Below are positions 1-7,768 of a stretch of 64,000 bases of DNA, piece by piece (the stretch's first letter is position 1; each line of letters begins with the position of its first letter). Under the pieces are notes generated by a model. The model was given only the letters and a program-made list of their open reading frames with translations. It was not told the origin of the DNA and did not search any database. Origin of the DNA: Paenibacillus typhae (lineage in GTDB: Bacteria; Bacillota; Bacilli; Paenibacillales; Paenibacillaceae); contig NZ_FNDX01000006.1 in assembly GCF_900099765.1 (NCBI RefSeq), forward strand, positions 1 to 64,000, read 5' to 3'. Both the position numbers and the translations under genes were made by a program.

Positions 1-345
1 CCCGTAAAGAGACGTTCTATAAGTCCAGAAGACGAAGTGAATCGTCTGTGGGAAGGGAGTCCGAGGGGCTCATAGTACCAAGGAACCTAAGGACAACATA
101 ACCTTAGGGAGGGAAGGAGCCCTGCTTTGTTCATGTTTCACCAAGAGGTACGAGTCCGTGAATGCCCAAAGCGGCTAACGACACGCAAGAAAACACTCAA
201 GAACTCGACAGGGGAAACTAGGTCATGGGCCAAGGCCAGAATGCTGCATGCCCATGAATGACGAACATCGGAAAGCCGTATGAGGGAAAACCTCACGTAC
301 GGTTTGATGAGGAGGGGCTGAATTTATTCAGCCCTTTACTCTAGC
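1..345 (+). mobile_element. 3' part of a group II intron (ribozyme RNA; 5' end outside window)
   Basis: The stretch before rnhB has no convincing gene and ends in a group II intron domain V followed by a domain VI hairpin, so it is read as the 3' portion of a self-splicing retroelement. The sequence from about 75 to 270 is stop-rich in the frames I read and looks like structured intron RNA. Frame 1 is open from base 1 to a TAG at 73-75; it may be the tail of an intron-encoded protein, of the upstream host gene, or chance. No reverse-transcriptase motif is visible in the window. The 3' end is placed near 343-346 from the domain VI geometry. Mobility and activity cannot be judged because the 5' half is missing. 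Confidence 0.75.
273..343 (+). ncRNA. Group II intron domains V and VI
   Basis: Domain V occupies about 273-305. The lower stem AAGCCGTA pairs with TACGGTTT and carries the catalytic AGC triad at 274-276. A two-base CG bulge lies at 296-297, and the upper stem TGAGG/CCTCA is capped by a GAAAA-type loop. Domain VI follows: GGGCTGAA (314-322 region) pairs with TTCAGCCC, then GAG with TTT by A-U and G-U pairs, then GAG with CTC. This leaves an unpaired A at 338 as the branch-point candidate, a few bases from the 3' end. This arrangement is diagnostic of group II introns. Confidence 0.8.
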
Positions 346-475
346 GGGTAGTAAGGGGGCTAAGGGAGTCCTGGATTATTTTATAAGCAGAAAGATGGAT
401 GACCCCGGAAGTCCTCTTGTGATAAGCTGGCAAATAGAGAAGGGCCTTAAGAATAGATATGGCGGTGGAAAATTG

Positions 476-1102
476 ATGAGCAGTATAGATATGCTGAGTT
501 TTGAAAAAGCGGGCTGGGAACAGTCATACCGCAGGATTGCCGGAGTGGACGAAGTGGGCAGAGGCTGTCTGTTTGGGGATGTGGTGGCAGCGGCGGTGAT
601 TTTGCCGGAGGGCCTGATTATAGACGGGGTTGACGATTCGAAGAAGCTGACAGCGAAGAAACGGGAAGCGCTGTATGAGATCATAATGGAGCAGGCGCTG
701 GCTGTCTGTGTCGGTCATGTAGAGTCTGCAGTAATTGACGAGATTAATATTAAGCAAGCCTCACGTCTGGCGATGAAAAAAGCGGTTGAGGGACTTGGTG
801 AAGCTGCCGATTATCTGCTGGTAGATGCGGAAAAGGTGGATTTGCCGCTGCCGCAGCAGGCGATCATTAAAGGGGATGCCAACAGCCAGTCCATTGCTGC
901 AGCCTCGATCGTAGCCAAAGTGACCCGGGACCGGCTGTGTGAAGGCCTGTGGGAGGAATTATATCCGGACTACGGCATTAAAATACATAAAGGCTATGCG
1001 ACTAAGCTGCACCGGGAGCAGATTCTGTCACTGGGGCCCACCCCGATGCACAGACGCAGCTTTATCGGAAAAATTCTGGCTGAGCAGCAGACCTTATTTT
1101 GA
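476..1102 (+). CDS. rnhB: Ribonuclease HII
   Basis: Cuts the RNA strand of RNA-DNA hybrids and removes single ribonucleotides from DNA; cytoplasmic. The RNase H fold acidic residues are visible with this start: Asp25-Glu26 in IAGVDEVGRG, Asp117 in LLVDAEKV and Asp152 in KVTRDRL. The protein is 208 aa, typical of the family. The ATG at 476 is chosen because homology begins at MLSFEK and a GGTGG-like ribosome site precedes it; an in-frame ATG at 395 would add 27 residues that look unrelated. Gene order matches Bacillus, where rnhB follows rbgA; here the intron end lies directly upstream. Confidence 0.93.
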   Translation: MSSIDMLSFEKAGWEQSYRRIAGVDEVGRGCLFGDVVAAAVILPEGLIIDGVDDSKKLTAKKREALYEIIMEQALAVCVGHVESAVIDEINIKQASRLAMKKAVEGLGEAADYLLVDAEKVDLPLPQQAIIKGDANSQSIAAASIVAKVTRDRLCEGLWEELYPDYGIKIHKGYATKLHREQILSLGPTPMHRRSFIGKILAEQQTLF

Positions 1103-1180
1103 GTCGTTAATTTTTTATAAAATGGACGGTAAATACCGATAAAAATAAATATCAGAATATGAAGAGAGGAGGAATGCGGC

Positions 1181-3391
1181 ATGAATATCGGGTCATTATT
1201 TCGCGGCCTGCTGGGTGACAGCAGACCCGGGGAGGCCAAGTCACTGGAGCTGAAGGAAGGTCAGGTTGTCCGGGGTGTAGTGCTGAGTGTTTCGGAATCC
1301 GGCAAGGAAGCGGTAGTGCAGATTCAGGGAACCCCTGTCCGTGCTGAGCTGGAAACACCGCTTGCACCGGGGCAGTCGATGACTCTTCAGGTCGAACCTC
1401 CGGGGGAAGGCGGGCTGCCGGTGCTGAAGCCGCTGACGCCGGGTGAAGCTGCGCTGGTATCTCCGCAAAGCATGGGGGAAGCGCTGGAATCACTGGGACT
1501 TAAAGACGCGAAGGCCGGTAAAGAGATTGTAATAGCAATGCAGTCCGGAGGACTGCCGCTGACCAAAGAAACCGCACTCAAGCTGGATGCGATTATGAAC
1601 GCCAAGCCTCAGGGAGTACCGGCTTCAGAATGGCTGGAGGCGGCTGTGCTCTCGGTGAAGCGCGGACTGCCGGTAACCGCTGAGAGTGTGAAGGGTCTTC
1701 AGCAGGCGGTCTTTGGACCGAAGCTGCATGAGCTGTTGTCCAAGCTTGAGACGGAGCTTGGTGTATGGGCACAGCAGGCAGGAGAAGCGGAGAGCGGAAA
1801 AGCTGGCGGTACGGCTATGACTAAGGGGGCGGGTGTTCCGCCAGCGGATCATACTGCCGCAACTGTGGCGGCTGGCAACGCGGCTGCAGAGCCGGAAGAA
1901 GCTGCCGGCACTGCCAAGACCACAGCCTCGCCTGCCGGTGCTGAAAGCGGCTCCCGCACGGTACTAGCGGGCACGCAGGCGACGGCCGCCGGAGCAGCAG
2001 ATCACGCTGTGCGTGCAGCGGCGGGTACGGCCGGGCAAATGGCAGCGGAGAACAATGCAGGAGAAATGGCAGCAGAGAACAATGCCGGGGGAACGACAGT
2101 GGAGAACGAAGCCGGAGTGCCGGCTGCTGCTAAAGGAGCGGCCGGCAAGGAAATGCCGGTTTCGGGAACTACAGCGGCTGGGACTTCAGCTGCAGGAGCA
2201 CAGGGGAATCCGGCAGTCCGGGCCGGAGCAGATGCTGCTGGCGCAGCCGTTAATCCGCAGTCTGCGGATGCCGGAGAAGCCGCCGGGGCAACTGGCGTGC
2301 CTGTCAAATCCGGGGCGGGGGATACCGCAGGAGTGCCGGGCTCAGCTGCCAAAGCCGGGAACACAGCGGCTGGCGGTACTGCCGGGAATGCAGGCATAGC
2401 GCAGCCGCAGCCGGCCGCCGGTGAGGAACCGGCGGATGCTGCTGGTAAGGGAGGCACTGCTATGAAGAGTGCCGACGGCCAGCCGGCACCCTCCGGTGCG
2501 GCTGTAACCGGAGGCGCCCTGCTCGCGAAGCTGCAGGGCGTGCTTACCGAGCTGCGCGGCACGCTGCCGCAGCTCACAGACCAGGCTGGCGCTGCCGCCC
2601 AGCCTGAGGAGGGCGCCCCGCCTGCTGCGCCGGCGGGGCGAGAGCCAGCCCGCGCGGCCGGCACGCCGCGCGGGGACAGCCCGGCTGCTGCGCAGCAGCC
2701 GGGCCAGGCACCCGCCCCTGCCCAAGACACGGAGTCTTGGGTGGGGCGGGTGCTGAAGCTGCTCGGTGCGGAGCACGAGCAGCAGGCTGTGCGCGGCGGC
2801 GCAGCGGCCGCGCAGGCGGCGTCCGGCGGCGGGGCGGAGGCCGCCGCCGATACGCTGAAGGGCGTGCTGCTGCAGGTCATGGGCAGCAGCGACGCCCCGC
2901 CCGCGGTCAAGGATGCCGCGGGCCAGATCGTGGCGCAGCTGACCGGACAGCAGCTGCTGCTGAACACGGACCGCACGGCGCCGTTCGCGCAGGTCACATT
3001 GTTCCTGCCGCTGCGCGGACCTGACGGCGAAGAGACAGCATCGGTGCATATTCAATCGCGGCGCGGCCGCAAGGGTGAACTGGATGCGGCGAACTGCCGC
3101 CTCTGGTTTGATCTGGACATGAAGCAGCTGGGCCAGACCCTGGTGGATGTCCAGGTGGTCGACCGGATCGTCAGCCTGAAGCTGCACAATAACGATCCAT
3201 GGGTGCTTGAGCTGCTGGAGGGCCGCCGGGAGGAAATGGCGGCTGCCGCAGAGTCGATCGGGTACCAGCTGTCGAGCCTGCGGACCGAGCCGCTTCCGGA
3301 AATGAAGACGGCGTCCGGATCAGCCGCAGTGGCAGCCAAACTGGCCGAATATACACCGGATTCCTATAAAGGAGTCGATTACCGGATATGA
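1181..3391 (+). CDS. FliK-like protein (YlqG position), Ala/Gly/Pro-rich
   Basis: A 736-residue protein with three parts. An N-terminal domain of about 190 residues starts with a beta-rich stretch (residues about 20-90). A long low-complexity centre rich in Ala, Gly, Pro and Thr covers about 200-480. A C-terminal domain (about 590-725) resembles the FliK hook-length control C-terminus (strands followed by an LELLEGRREEMAAAAESIGYQL helix and a closing strand). It sits where Bacillus has ylqG and overlaps the next gene, an FlhB C-terminal homologue, by four bases. FliK and FlhB-C are known partners in export switching, so a secretion-related role is inferred, not shown. The start has a good GAGAGGAGG site. 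The true fliK is at 25641. Confidence 0.7.
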   Translation: MNIGSLFRGLLGDSRPGEAKSLELKEGQVVRGVVLSVSESGKEAVVQIQGTPVRAELETPLAPGQSMTLQVEPPGEGGLPVLKPLTPGEAALVSPQSMGEALESLGLKDAKAGKEIVIAMQSGGLPLTKETALKLDAIMNAKPQGVPASEWLEAAVLSVKRGLPVTAESVKGLQQAVFGPKLHELLSKLETELGVWAQQAGEAESGKAGGTAMTKGAGVPPADHTAATVAAGNAAAEPEEAAGTAKTTASPAGAESGSRTVLAGTQATAAGAADHAVRAAAGTAGQMAAENNAGEMAAENNAGGTTVENEAGVPAAAKGAAGKEMPVSGTTAAGTSAAGAQGNPAVRAGADAAGAAVNPQSADAGEAAGATGVPVKSGAGDTAGVPGSAAKAGNTAAGGTAGNAGIAQPQPAAGEEPADAAGKGGTAMKSADGQPAPSGAAVTGGALLAKLQGVLTELRGTLPQLTDQAGAAAQPEEGAPPAAPAGREPARAAGTPRGDSPAAAQQPGQAPAPAQDTESWVGRVLKLLGAEHEQQAVRGGAAAAQAASGGGAEAAADTLKGVLLQVMGSSDAPPAVKDAAGQIVAQLTGQQLLLNTDRTAPFAQVTLFLPLRGPDGEETASVHIQSRRGRKGELDAANCRLWFDLDMKQLGQTLVDVQVVDRIVSLKLHNNDPWVLELLEGRREEMAAAAESIGYQLSSLRTEPLPEMKTASGSAAVAAKLAEYTPDSYKGVDYRI
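2036..2117 (+). repeat. Imperfect tandem repeat inside the FliK-like gene
   Basis: Two near-identical copies of about 27 bases (ATGGCAGCRGAGAACAATGC followed by a G-rich end) and a third degenerate copy are in frame and encode MAAENNAGE, MAAENNAGG and TTVENEAGV. They fall in the low-complexity centre, which suggests repeat slippage in a disordered linker. Confidence 0.75.
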
Positions 3392-3693
3392 GTGAGCAGG
3401 AGAAGCAGGAAGTATCGCAGCGGATGAAAAAGGCGGTAGCCCTGAAGTATACCCCCGGACAGAGCGAGGCTCCGGTAGTAGTGGCCAAAGGTCAGGGGGC
3501 GGTTGCCGATATGATTCTGCAGAAGGCCAAAGAGAACGGGGTGGCTGTACAGGAGGATGCTGCCCTGGTTGAGGTTCTCTCCAAACTGGATCTGGATCAG
3601 CAGATCCCGCCGGAGCTCTACAATCTGGTGGCGGAAATTCTTAGCTTTGTCTATCAGAGCGACAGATTAGCTGGAAAGCGGAAGATGCAATGA
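3388..3693 (+). CDS. FlhB C-terminal-like protein (FlhX/YlqH type)
   Basis: A 101-residue protein that matches only the cytoplasmic C-terminal domain of FlhB. Shared features include KAVALKY...EAPVVVAKGQG, a helix ending in ENGVAV, and IPPELYNLVAEILSFVY, which can be laid against the full FlhB in this window (ALKYDG...APEIVAKGQD, EHGVMT, VPHDLFQAVAEVLAYVY). It lacks the membrane part and the NPTH self-cleavage site, and starts almost exactly where cleaved FlhB-C begins. ATGA overlap with the FliK-like gene implies translational coupling. In other bacteria FlhX-type proteins can stand in for the cleaved FlhB domain; that role here is inference. Confidence 0.85.
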   Translation: MSEQEKQEVSQRMKKAVALKYTPGQSEAPVVVAKGQGAVADMILQKAKENGVAVQEDAALVEVLSKLDLDQQIPPELYNLVAEILSFVYQSDRLAGKRKMQ

Positions 3694-4076
3694 GGGAACT
3701 TCATGCTGGCGGCGCCTATAACCGGAAGGCCAAGGGGGCAGCAGCAGAAGCGGCAGCAGCACTATATCTGGCTTCGAGGGGTTACACTGTAGTGGAAGCC
3801 AACTGGCGCTGCCGCAGCGGGGAATTGGATCTGGTTGCGGAATATCAGGGCGCTCTGGTAATCATCGAGGTGCGCAGCCGCAGCGGAAGCCCATTGCCGG
3901 GAACGCCGGAGGAGTCCGTCGATGCCCGCAAAATCCGTCAGGTGCGCAGCACGGCAGAGGTATATCTGCATATGAAGGGCGAACAGGAGCGTACCGTTTC
4001 CTTTGATGTCATCAGTGTTCAGCTGAATCCGGATTTAAGCGTCGCCGCACTCCGTCATATCCGTGAAGCTTTTTGA
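3690..4076 (+). CDS. YraN family (UPF0102) endonuclease-like protein
   Basis: A 128-residue protein with the restriction-endonuclease-like core of the YraN family: an N-terminal GxxAEAAAALYLASRGYTVVE helix, then GELDLVA (acidic pair) and VIIEVRSR. In most relatives the last motif is EVK; here the lysine is arginine. The function of the family is not established; DNA-repair or recombination roles are only suggested by the fold. The gene overlaps the FlhB-C-like gene by four bases (ATGA), so the three genes from 1181 are probably cotranscribed. Confidence 0.85.
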   Translation: MRELHAGGAYNRKAKGAAAEAAAALYLASRGYTVVEANWRCRSGELDLVAEYQGALVIIEVRSRSGSPLPGTPEESVDARKIRQVRSTAEVYLHMKGEQERTVSFDVISVQLNPDLSVAALRHIREAF

Positions 4077-4214
4077 AGAATGGCCCGTTCAGCCTGTCTT
4101 TGGTGGTAGTTATAGCCCTCATCCTTGGCAGCTCTGCACGCTTTGGGTCATTTCTCCCGGGAAATGGGTAAACATTATTGTGACTTTTAATGCTACCATG
4201 AGGAGGCGGTTCCC

Positions 4215-4628
4215 GTGAATAACCAACCGGTTAATATACAGGTAAGCTTTGCTTGCCAATATTGTGATCACAAGATTGAAGTGGATATGGGAGCCCGGCC
4301 TTCAGCCGTAATCTGCTGCAGCAATTGCAGTAAAAGCTTCACGATTATGCGCCCGGCCATCGCTGAGGAAATATTAATAGACTGGGAGAATGAGGCGCTG
4401 ATTCAAAAGATCAGGGCTGAGAAAAGTCAGAGCAGCCACAGCAGCCTGATGAATCTGGTCATCCGGGTCATTGAGCTGCTAACCTGGCGCGACAGGGGCA
4501 ATGGTCAGGTCGAAGCCATCAAGGAAATGCGCAAATGGCTGGTAGAGCATGAAGAAATCCCATCATTGGCAGAACTGATTCATCTGGATGCCACTCAGCG
4601 CTCGGGTAAACGGGAATGGCCGAAATGA
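4215..4628 (+). CDS. Zinc-ribbon protein of unknown function
   Basis: A 137-residue protein with a GTG start after AGGAGG. The N-terminal 40 residues hold two CxxC-like knuckles, CQYC at about 15-18 and CCSNC at about 34-38, spaced as in a zinc ribbon, followed by an acidic and helical C-terminal region with WRDRGNGQVEAIKEMRKWL. I do not recognise the family. No signal peptide or membrane segment is seen, so it is probably cytoplasmic. A long hairpin with a T-rich tail follows, so it probably ends a transcript. Confidence 0.7.
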   Translation: MNNQPVNIQVSFACQYCDHKIEVDMGARPSAVICCSNCSKSFTIMRPAIAEEILIDWENEALIQKIRAEKSQSSHSSLMNLVIRVIELLTWRDRGNGQVEAIKEMRKWLVEHEEIPSLAELIHLDATQRSGKREWPK

Positions 4629-4659
4629 CGGCTGCTCAAGCCAAGGTTAATGCCGATTG

Positions 4660-4745
4660 AACTTAAGGATTAACGGGAGCCTGGCGGTACCTTTGCAGAA
4701 GGGTTGCCGCACAGCCGGCCGGATTCTTAAGTTTTATTTTTATAT
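4660..4745 (+). terminator. Likely intrinsic terminator after the zinc-ribbon gene
   Basis: AACTTAAG at 4660-4667 pairs with CTTAAGTT at 4726-4733. The space between holds further complementary GC-rich segments (GCGG/CCGC, ACC/GGT), and the structure runs into TTTTATTTTTATATT. The long loop makes it atypical. Confidence 0.5.
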
Positions 4746-4767
4746 TACATAACGGGGGGAAATCCAC

Positions 4768-5277
4768 ATGCCGGATGTCTTTTTTACATCGGATCATCAT
4801 TTTGGGCATAAGCTGATTATTGATTTTGAGTCCCGGCCTTTCGCAAATGTGCAGGAGATGGATGAGGCCTTGATTGCAAACTGGAATGCCGCGGTCGGAC
4901 CTGAGGATACCGTTTTTCATCTGGGTGACTTTTCCTTTCTTGGCCTTGAGGCGACCAGTGCCATTATCAGCCGTCTGAACGGGTACAAAATACTCATTCT
5001 CGGCAACCATGACCGCGGGCGCGGGCGGAGCTGGTGGCTGGAAGCGGGTTTTGATGAGGTCAGTGAATACCCGCTGGTGTATAAGGACTTTTTCTTTCTT
5101 TCCCATGAGCCCATGTATATGAACAAGCATATGCCTTACGTAAATGTGCATGGTCATATTCACGGCCAGAAATATGAAGGGAACAATCATTTCAATATTT
5201 GCGTTGAGCATTCCGGCTATAAGCCTTTATCGTTCGCTGCAATCAGGGATGCGGTTGTGGTCAGTGAGGAAGGATAA
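4768..5277 (+). CDS. Calcineurin-like metallophosphoesterase
   Basis: A 169-residue protein with all main motifs of the metallophosphoesterase fold: TSDHHFGH near the N-terminus (Asp and His), HLGDFSF, LGNHDRG, then LSHEP and VHGHIHG at the end. These residues bind two metal ions. The substrate cannot be read from sequence; small stand-alone members include phosphodiesterases and nucleotide phosphatases. No export signal is visible. The start follows CGGGGGGAAA. It lies between likely terminator structure upstream and the yifB promoter downstream, so it may be monocistronic. Confidence 0.88.
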   Translation: MPDVFFTSDHHFGHKLIIDFESRPFANVQEMDEALIANWNAAVGPEDTVFHLGDFSFLGLEATSAIISRLNGYKILILGNHDRGRGRSWWLEAGFDEVSEYPLVYKDFFFLSHEPMYMNKHMPYVNVHGHIHGQKYEGNNHFNICVEHSGYKPLSFAAIRDAVVVSEEG

Positions 5278-5292
5278 TGGATTGCAAAAAGC

Positions 5293-5322
5293 TTGATAAT
5301 AGCGCGGCTGTCTTTGTATACT
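5293..5322 (+). promoter_or_regulatory. Sigma-A-type promoter upstream of the YifB/ComM gene
   Basis: TTGATA at 5293-5298 and TATACT at 5317-5322 are separated by 18 bases. The predicted start lies about 90 bases before the gene start at 5420. Confidence 0.6.
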
Positions 5323-5419
5323 AGGGATAGTCAGACTACGGAAAATGAGGAAGCACCTTTTTTCTTTAATGGATGACGCCCGGTGGGGGCGTATTTCAGG
5401 AGAAGAGGTGTTTTTTATT

Positions 5420-7135
5420 ATGTACGGAAAAATGCATAGTGCCTGCCTGTACGGGATTGAAGGCGTGATGATCGGAGTGGAAATAGATCTGGCCAACGGC
5501 TTGCCCCAGACCAGCATTATCGGGCTGCCGGATTCAGCGATCCGTGAAGCGGTGGAAAGAGTGCGCGCAGCGGTCAAAAATTGCGGCTACCGCTATCCCC
5601 AGCAGCGGGTTACAGTCAATCTGGCTCCGGCAGATCTGCGTAAGGAAGGCTCAGCCTTCGATCTGGCCATTGCGCTGGGTATTCTGACGACCAGCGGCCA
5701 GCTGATGATGCCGGCGGCCGAAGAGATGCTGCTGATCGGCGAGCTGGCCCTCGACGGGAGCCTCAGGCCAGTGACCGGTGTGCTGCCGATGGTGGAGGCA
5801 GCCCGGCGGTCGGGCTTCAGCAAGGTGCTGGTGCCGCGCGGGAATGAGGCAGAGGCAGCGCTGATCAGCGGCATGGCTGTCTATGCAGCCGGTCATCTGC
5901 GTGAGCTGCCGCATCCTGCCGATGCCGGAACGGGAGCTGCTGACCAACCAGATGTGGTGTCAGATAAGCAGCGGCACATTCCGCAAGCTTCTGCAGATCA
6001 TCCAGACAATGAACCGCCGCTCCCGTTTCCGGTTACTGTAATGGACAGCCAGGGCGATTCCGGCCGTATTCACCAGCCTGTCATGGCGCTTAATCTTGAA
6101 CATTTGCGGTATCACCCGCAGCATAGTGTCAGCAGCTTATCAGGTACGGCTGATGAGATGCTGAGGGAGGACTTTGGAGATGTGCTCGGGCAGAGCCATG
6201 TGAAGCGGGCATTGACGATAGCTGCTGCCGGGATGCACAATATTATCCTGGCGGGGCCACCCGGTACGGGCAAGACTATGATGATCAAGCGGCTGCCTGG
6301 CATTCTGCCGGAGCTGAATGACAGCGAATCGCTGGAGGTCACCAAAATATTCAGTGCAGCCGGCAAGCTGACGGATACCCGCAGCGGGCTTTTGCGCAGC
6401 AGGCCCTTCCGTGCCCCGCATCATACCATTTCAGCGGCAGGGCTGATTGGCGGGGGAAGCATACCGAAGCCGGGGGAGGTGAGCCTGGCCCACCGGGGAG
6501 TGCTTTTTCTGGATGAGCTGCCTGAGTTCTCGCGGAATGTACTGGAGGTGCTGCGGCAGCCGCTGGAGGATAGCGTGGTTACGATAAGCCGCGCCCGTGC
6601 TGCCTTTACCTTTCCGGCCCGTTTTTTACTCGCCTGTTCCATGAATCCGTGCAGCTGCGGATACTTGGGGAACACGGGCACGCAGCAGCGGTGTACCTGC
6701 AGTCCGGCCAAGATTGCCCAGTACCGGGCTAAAATCTCCGGACCGCTGCTCGACCGGATTGACATGCAGGTGGATGTTCCCCGCCCGTCAGACTGGAAGG
6801 GGCAGGGCCCGGCCTTATCCTCAGCAGAAATGCGCAGGGATGTGCTGAGAGCCCAGCAGATTCAGGCAGAGCGTTACAGCAAACTGCCGATTTCCTGGAA
6901 CAGCGAGCTGTCCGGGGCAGCGCTGCGCCGCTATGCGGCTCTGAATAAAGAGAGCAGTCTGCTGCTGCACGGGATTCTGGAAAGTCTCGGCCTCAGCATG
7001 CGGGCGCATGACCGGATTATTAAGCTCGCGAGAACCATCGCCGATCTGGAAGGGGCAGCCGCGATAAGCTCTGCCCATCTGGCGGAAGCTGTACAGTACC
7101 GCAATCTGGACAGGCAGGTAGTGGCTGAGGAGTAA
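5420..7135 (+). CDS. YifB/ComM family AAA ATPase (Mg-chelatase-like)
   Basis: A 571-residue protein with an N-terminal ChlI/Lon-like domain (about 1-170), a Walker A motif GPPGTGKT at 279-286, Walker B in GVLFLDELPEF, a CSMNPCSCGY cysteine motif, and the Mg-chelatase C-terminal domain. ComM in Gram-negatives is a hexameric helicase that drives branch migration during transformation; the Firmicute role is less studied. dprA, another transformation gene, is nearby at 10934. The start at ATG 5420 (MYGKMHSACLYGIEG) follows AGGAGAAGAGGTG; an upstream ATG at 5345 adds 25 unconserved residues. A linker of about 70 residues between the N-terminal and AAA domains looks disordered and longer than usual. 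Confidence 0.9.
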   Translation: MYGKMHSACLYGIEGVMIGVEIDLANGLPQTSIIGLPDSAIREAVERVRAAVKNCGYRYPQQRVTVNLAPADLRKEGSAFDLAIALGILTTSGQLMMPAAEEMLLIGELALDGSLRPVTGVLPMVEAARRSGFSKVLVPRGNEAEAALISGMAVYAAGHLRELPHPADAGTGAADQPDVVSDKQRHIPQASADHPDNEPPLPFPVTVMDSQGDSGRIHQPVMALNLEHLRYHPQHSVSSLSGTADEMLREDFGDVLGQSHVKRALTIAAAGMHNIILAGPPGTGKTMMIKRLPGILPELNDSESLEVTKIFSAAGKLTDTRSGLLRSRPFRAPHHTISAAGLIGGGSIPKPGEVSLAHRGVLFLDELPEFSRNVLEVLRQPLEDSVVTISRARAAFTFPARFLLACSMNPCSCGYLGNTGTQQRCTCSPAKIAQYRAKISGPLLDRIDMQVDVPRPSDWKGQGPALSSAEMRRDVLRAQQIQAERYSKLPISWNSELSGAALRRYAALNKESSLLLHGILESLGLSMRAHDRIIKLARTIADLEGAAAISSAHLAEAVQYRNLDRQVVAEE

Positions 7136-7222
7136 GGGGGGGCAGCCTTTTTCCGAATCTTTTCCTTCATTATATATATCCCTATTTAACCTTGTTAACA
7201 GTTATGAAAAATCATTGCAAAG

Positions 7223-7263
7223 AACAAATAAGCCGTCCGGGTATACCCGGCGGCTTATTTGTT
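7223..7263. terminator. Bidirectional intrinsic terminator between yifB and ohrA
   Basis: Near-perfect inverted repeat AACAAATAAGCCG / CGGCTTATTTGTT, with CCGGG/CCCGG inside, between two converging genes. The A-rich and T-rich outer arms give a U-tract in both directions. Confidence 0.85.
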
Positions 7264-7293
7264 GCAACGCTGGCTCAGCTGCAAGAATGAAGA

Positions 7294-7722
7294 TTACAGT
7301 ACATTTAGCTCGACTGCAATGTTGCCGCGTGTAGCGCGGGAATAAGGGCAGGCGCCATGGGCGGCTTCTACCAGCTTCTCGGCTGTTTCGCGATCAACAC
7401 CCTTTACCAGCACATCCAGCTTAACGGCAATCCCGAAGCCGCCGTCTTCGACTTTACCGAAGCTCACGGTGGCGGTAACTTCACTGCCCTCAATCTTCAC
7501 TTTGCCAAGCCGCGCCACCATGTTCAGTGCGCTATCAAAGCAGGCGGAATATCCTGCTGCGAACAGCTGTTCAGGGTTGGTGCCTTCGCCGCCTGCTCCG
7601 CCCATTTCGCGGGGAGTGCTGATGGTCAGGTTCAGCTTTGGACTTTCCGATTCAATATACCCGTTTCTTCCGCCGACTGCTTTTACAGTAGTTTCATACA
7701 TTTTTTGTTGGATAGTCATCAT
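7294..7722 (-). CDS. ohrA: Organic hydroperoxide resistance protein (Ohr/OsmC family)
   Basis: A thiol peroxidase that reduces organic hydroperoxides to alcohols in the cytoplasm. The protein is 142 aa from ATG 7722 (or 141 from the adjacent ATG at 7719). It has the two reactive cysteines: Cys61 in GYSACFDSAL and Cys125 in HGACPYSRATRGN, plus the conserved NPEQLFAAGY helix. A GGGAGCG site precedes the ATG pair; the longer upstream open frame crosses the promoter and is rejected. It is divergent from ohrR, its expected repressor, which fits peroxide-inducible expression. Confidence 0.93.
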   Translation of the reverse strand: MMTIQQKMYETTVKAVGGRNGYIESESPKLNLTISTPREMGGAGGEGTNPEQLFAAGYSACFDSALNMVARLGKVKIEGSEVTATVSFGKVEDGGFGIAVKLDVLVKGVDRETAEKLVEAAHGACPYSRATRGNIAVELNVL

Positions 7723-7768
7723 TACAAATCGCTCCCGTTCATTTTGTTTTATATATTGTACACAATTT

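Noticed and set aside
1..75. Open frame 1 reading PVKRRSISPEDEVNR to a TAG
   Set aside because: Too short to name; could be an intron-encoded protein tail or chance. Not listed as a gene.
2002..2997. 331-codon - strand frame and long + strand alternative frames in the GC-rich FliK-like gene
   Set aside because: High GC removes stop codons in all frames; the products are compositionally odd and overlap a conserved gene.
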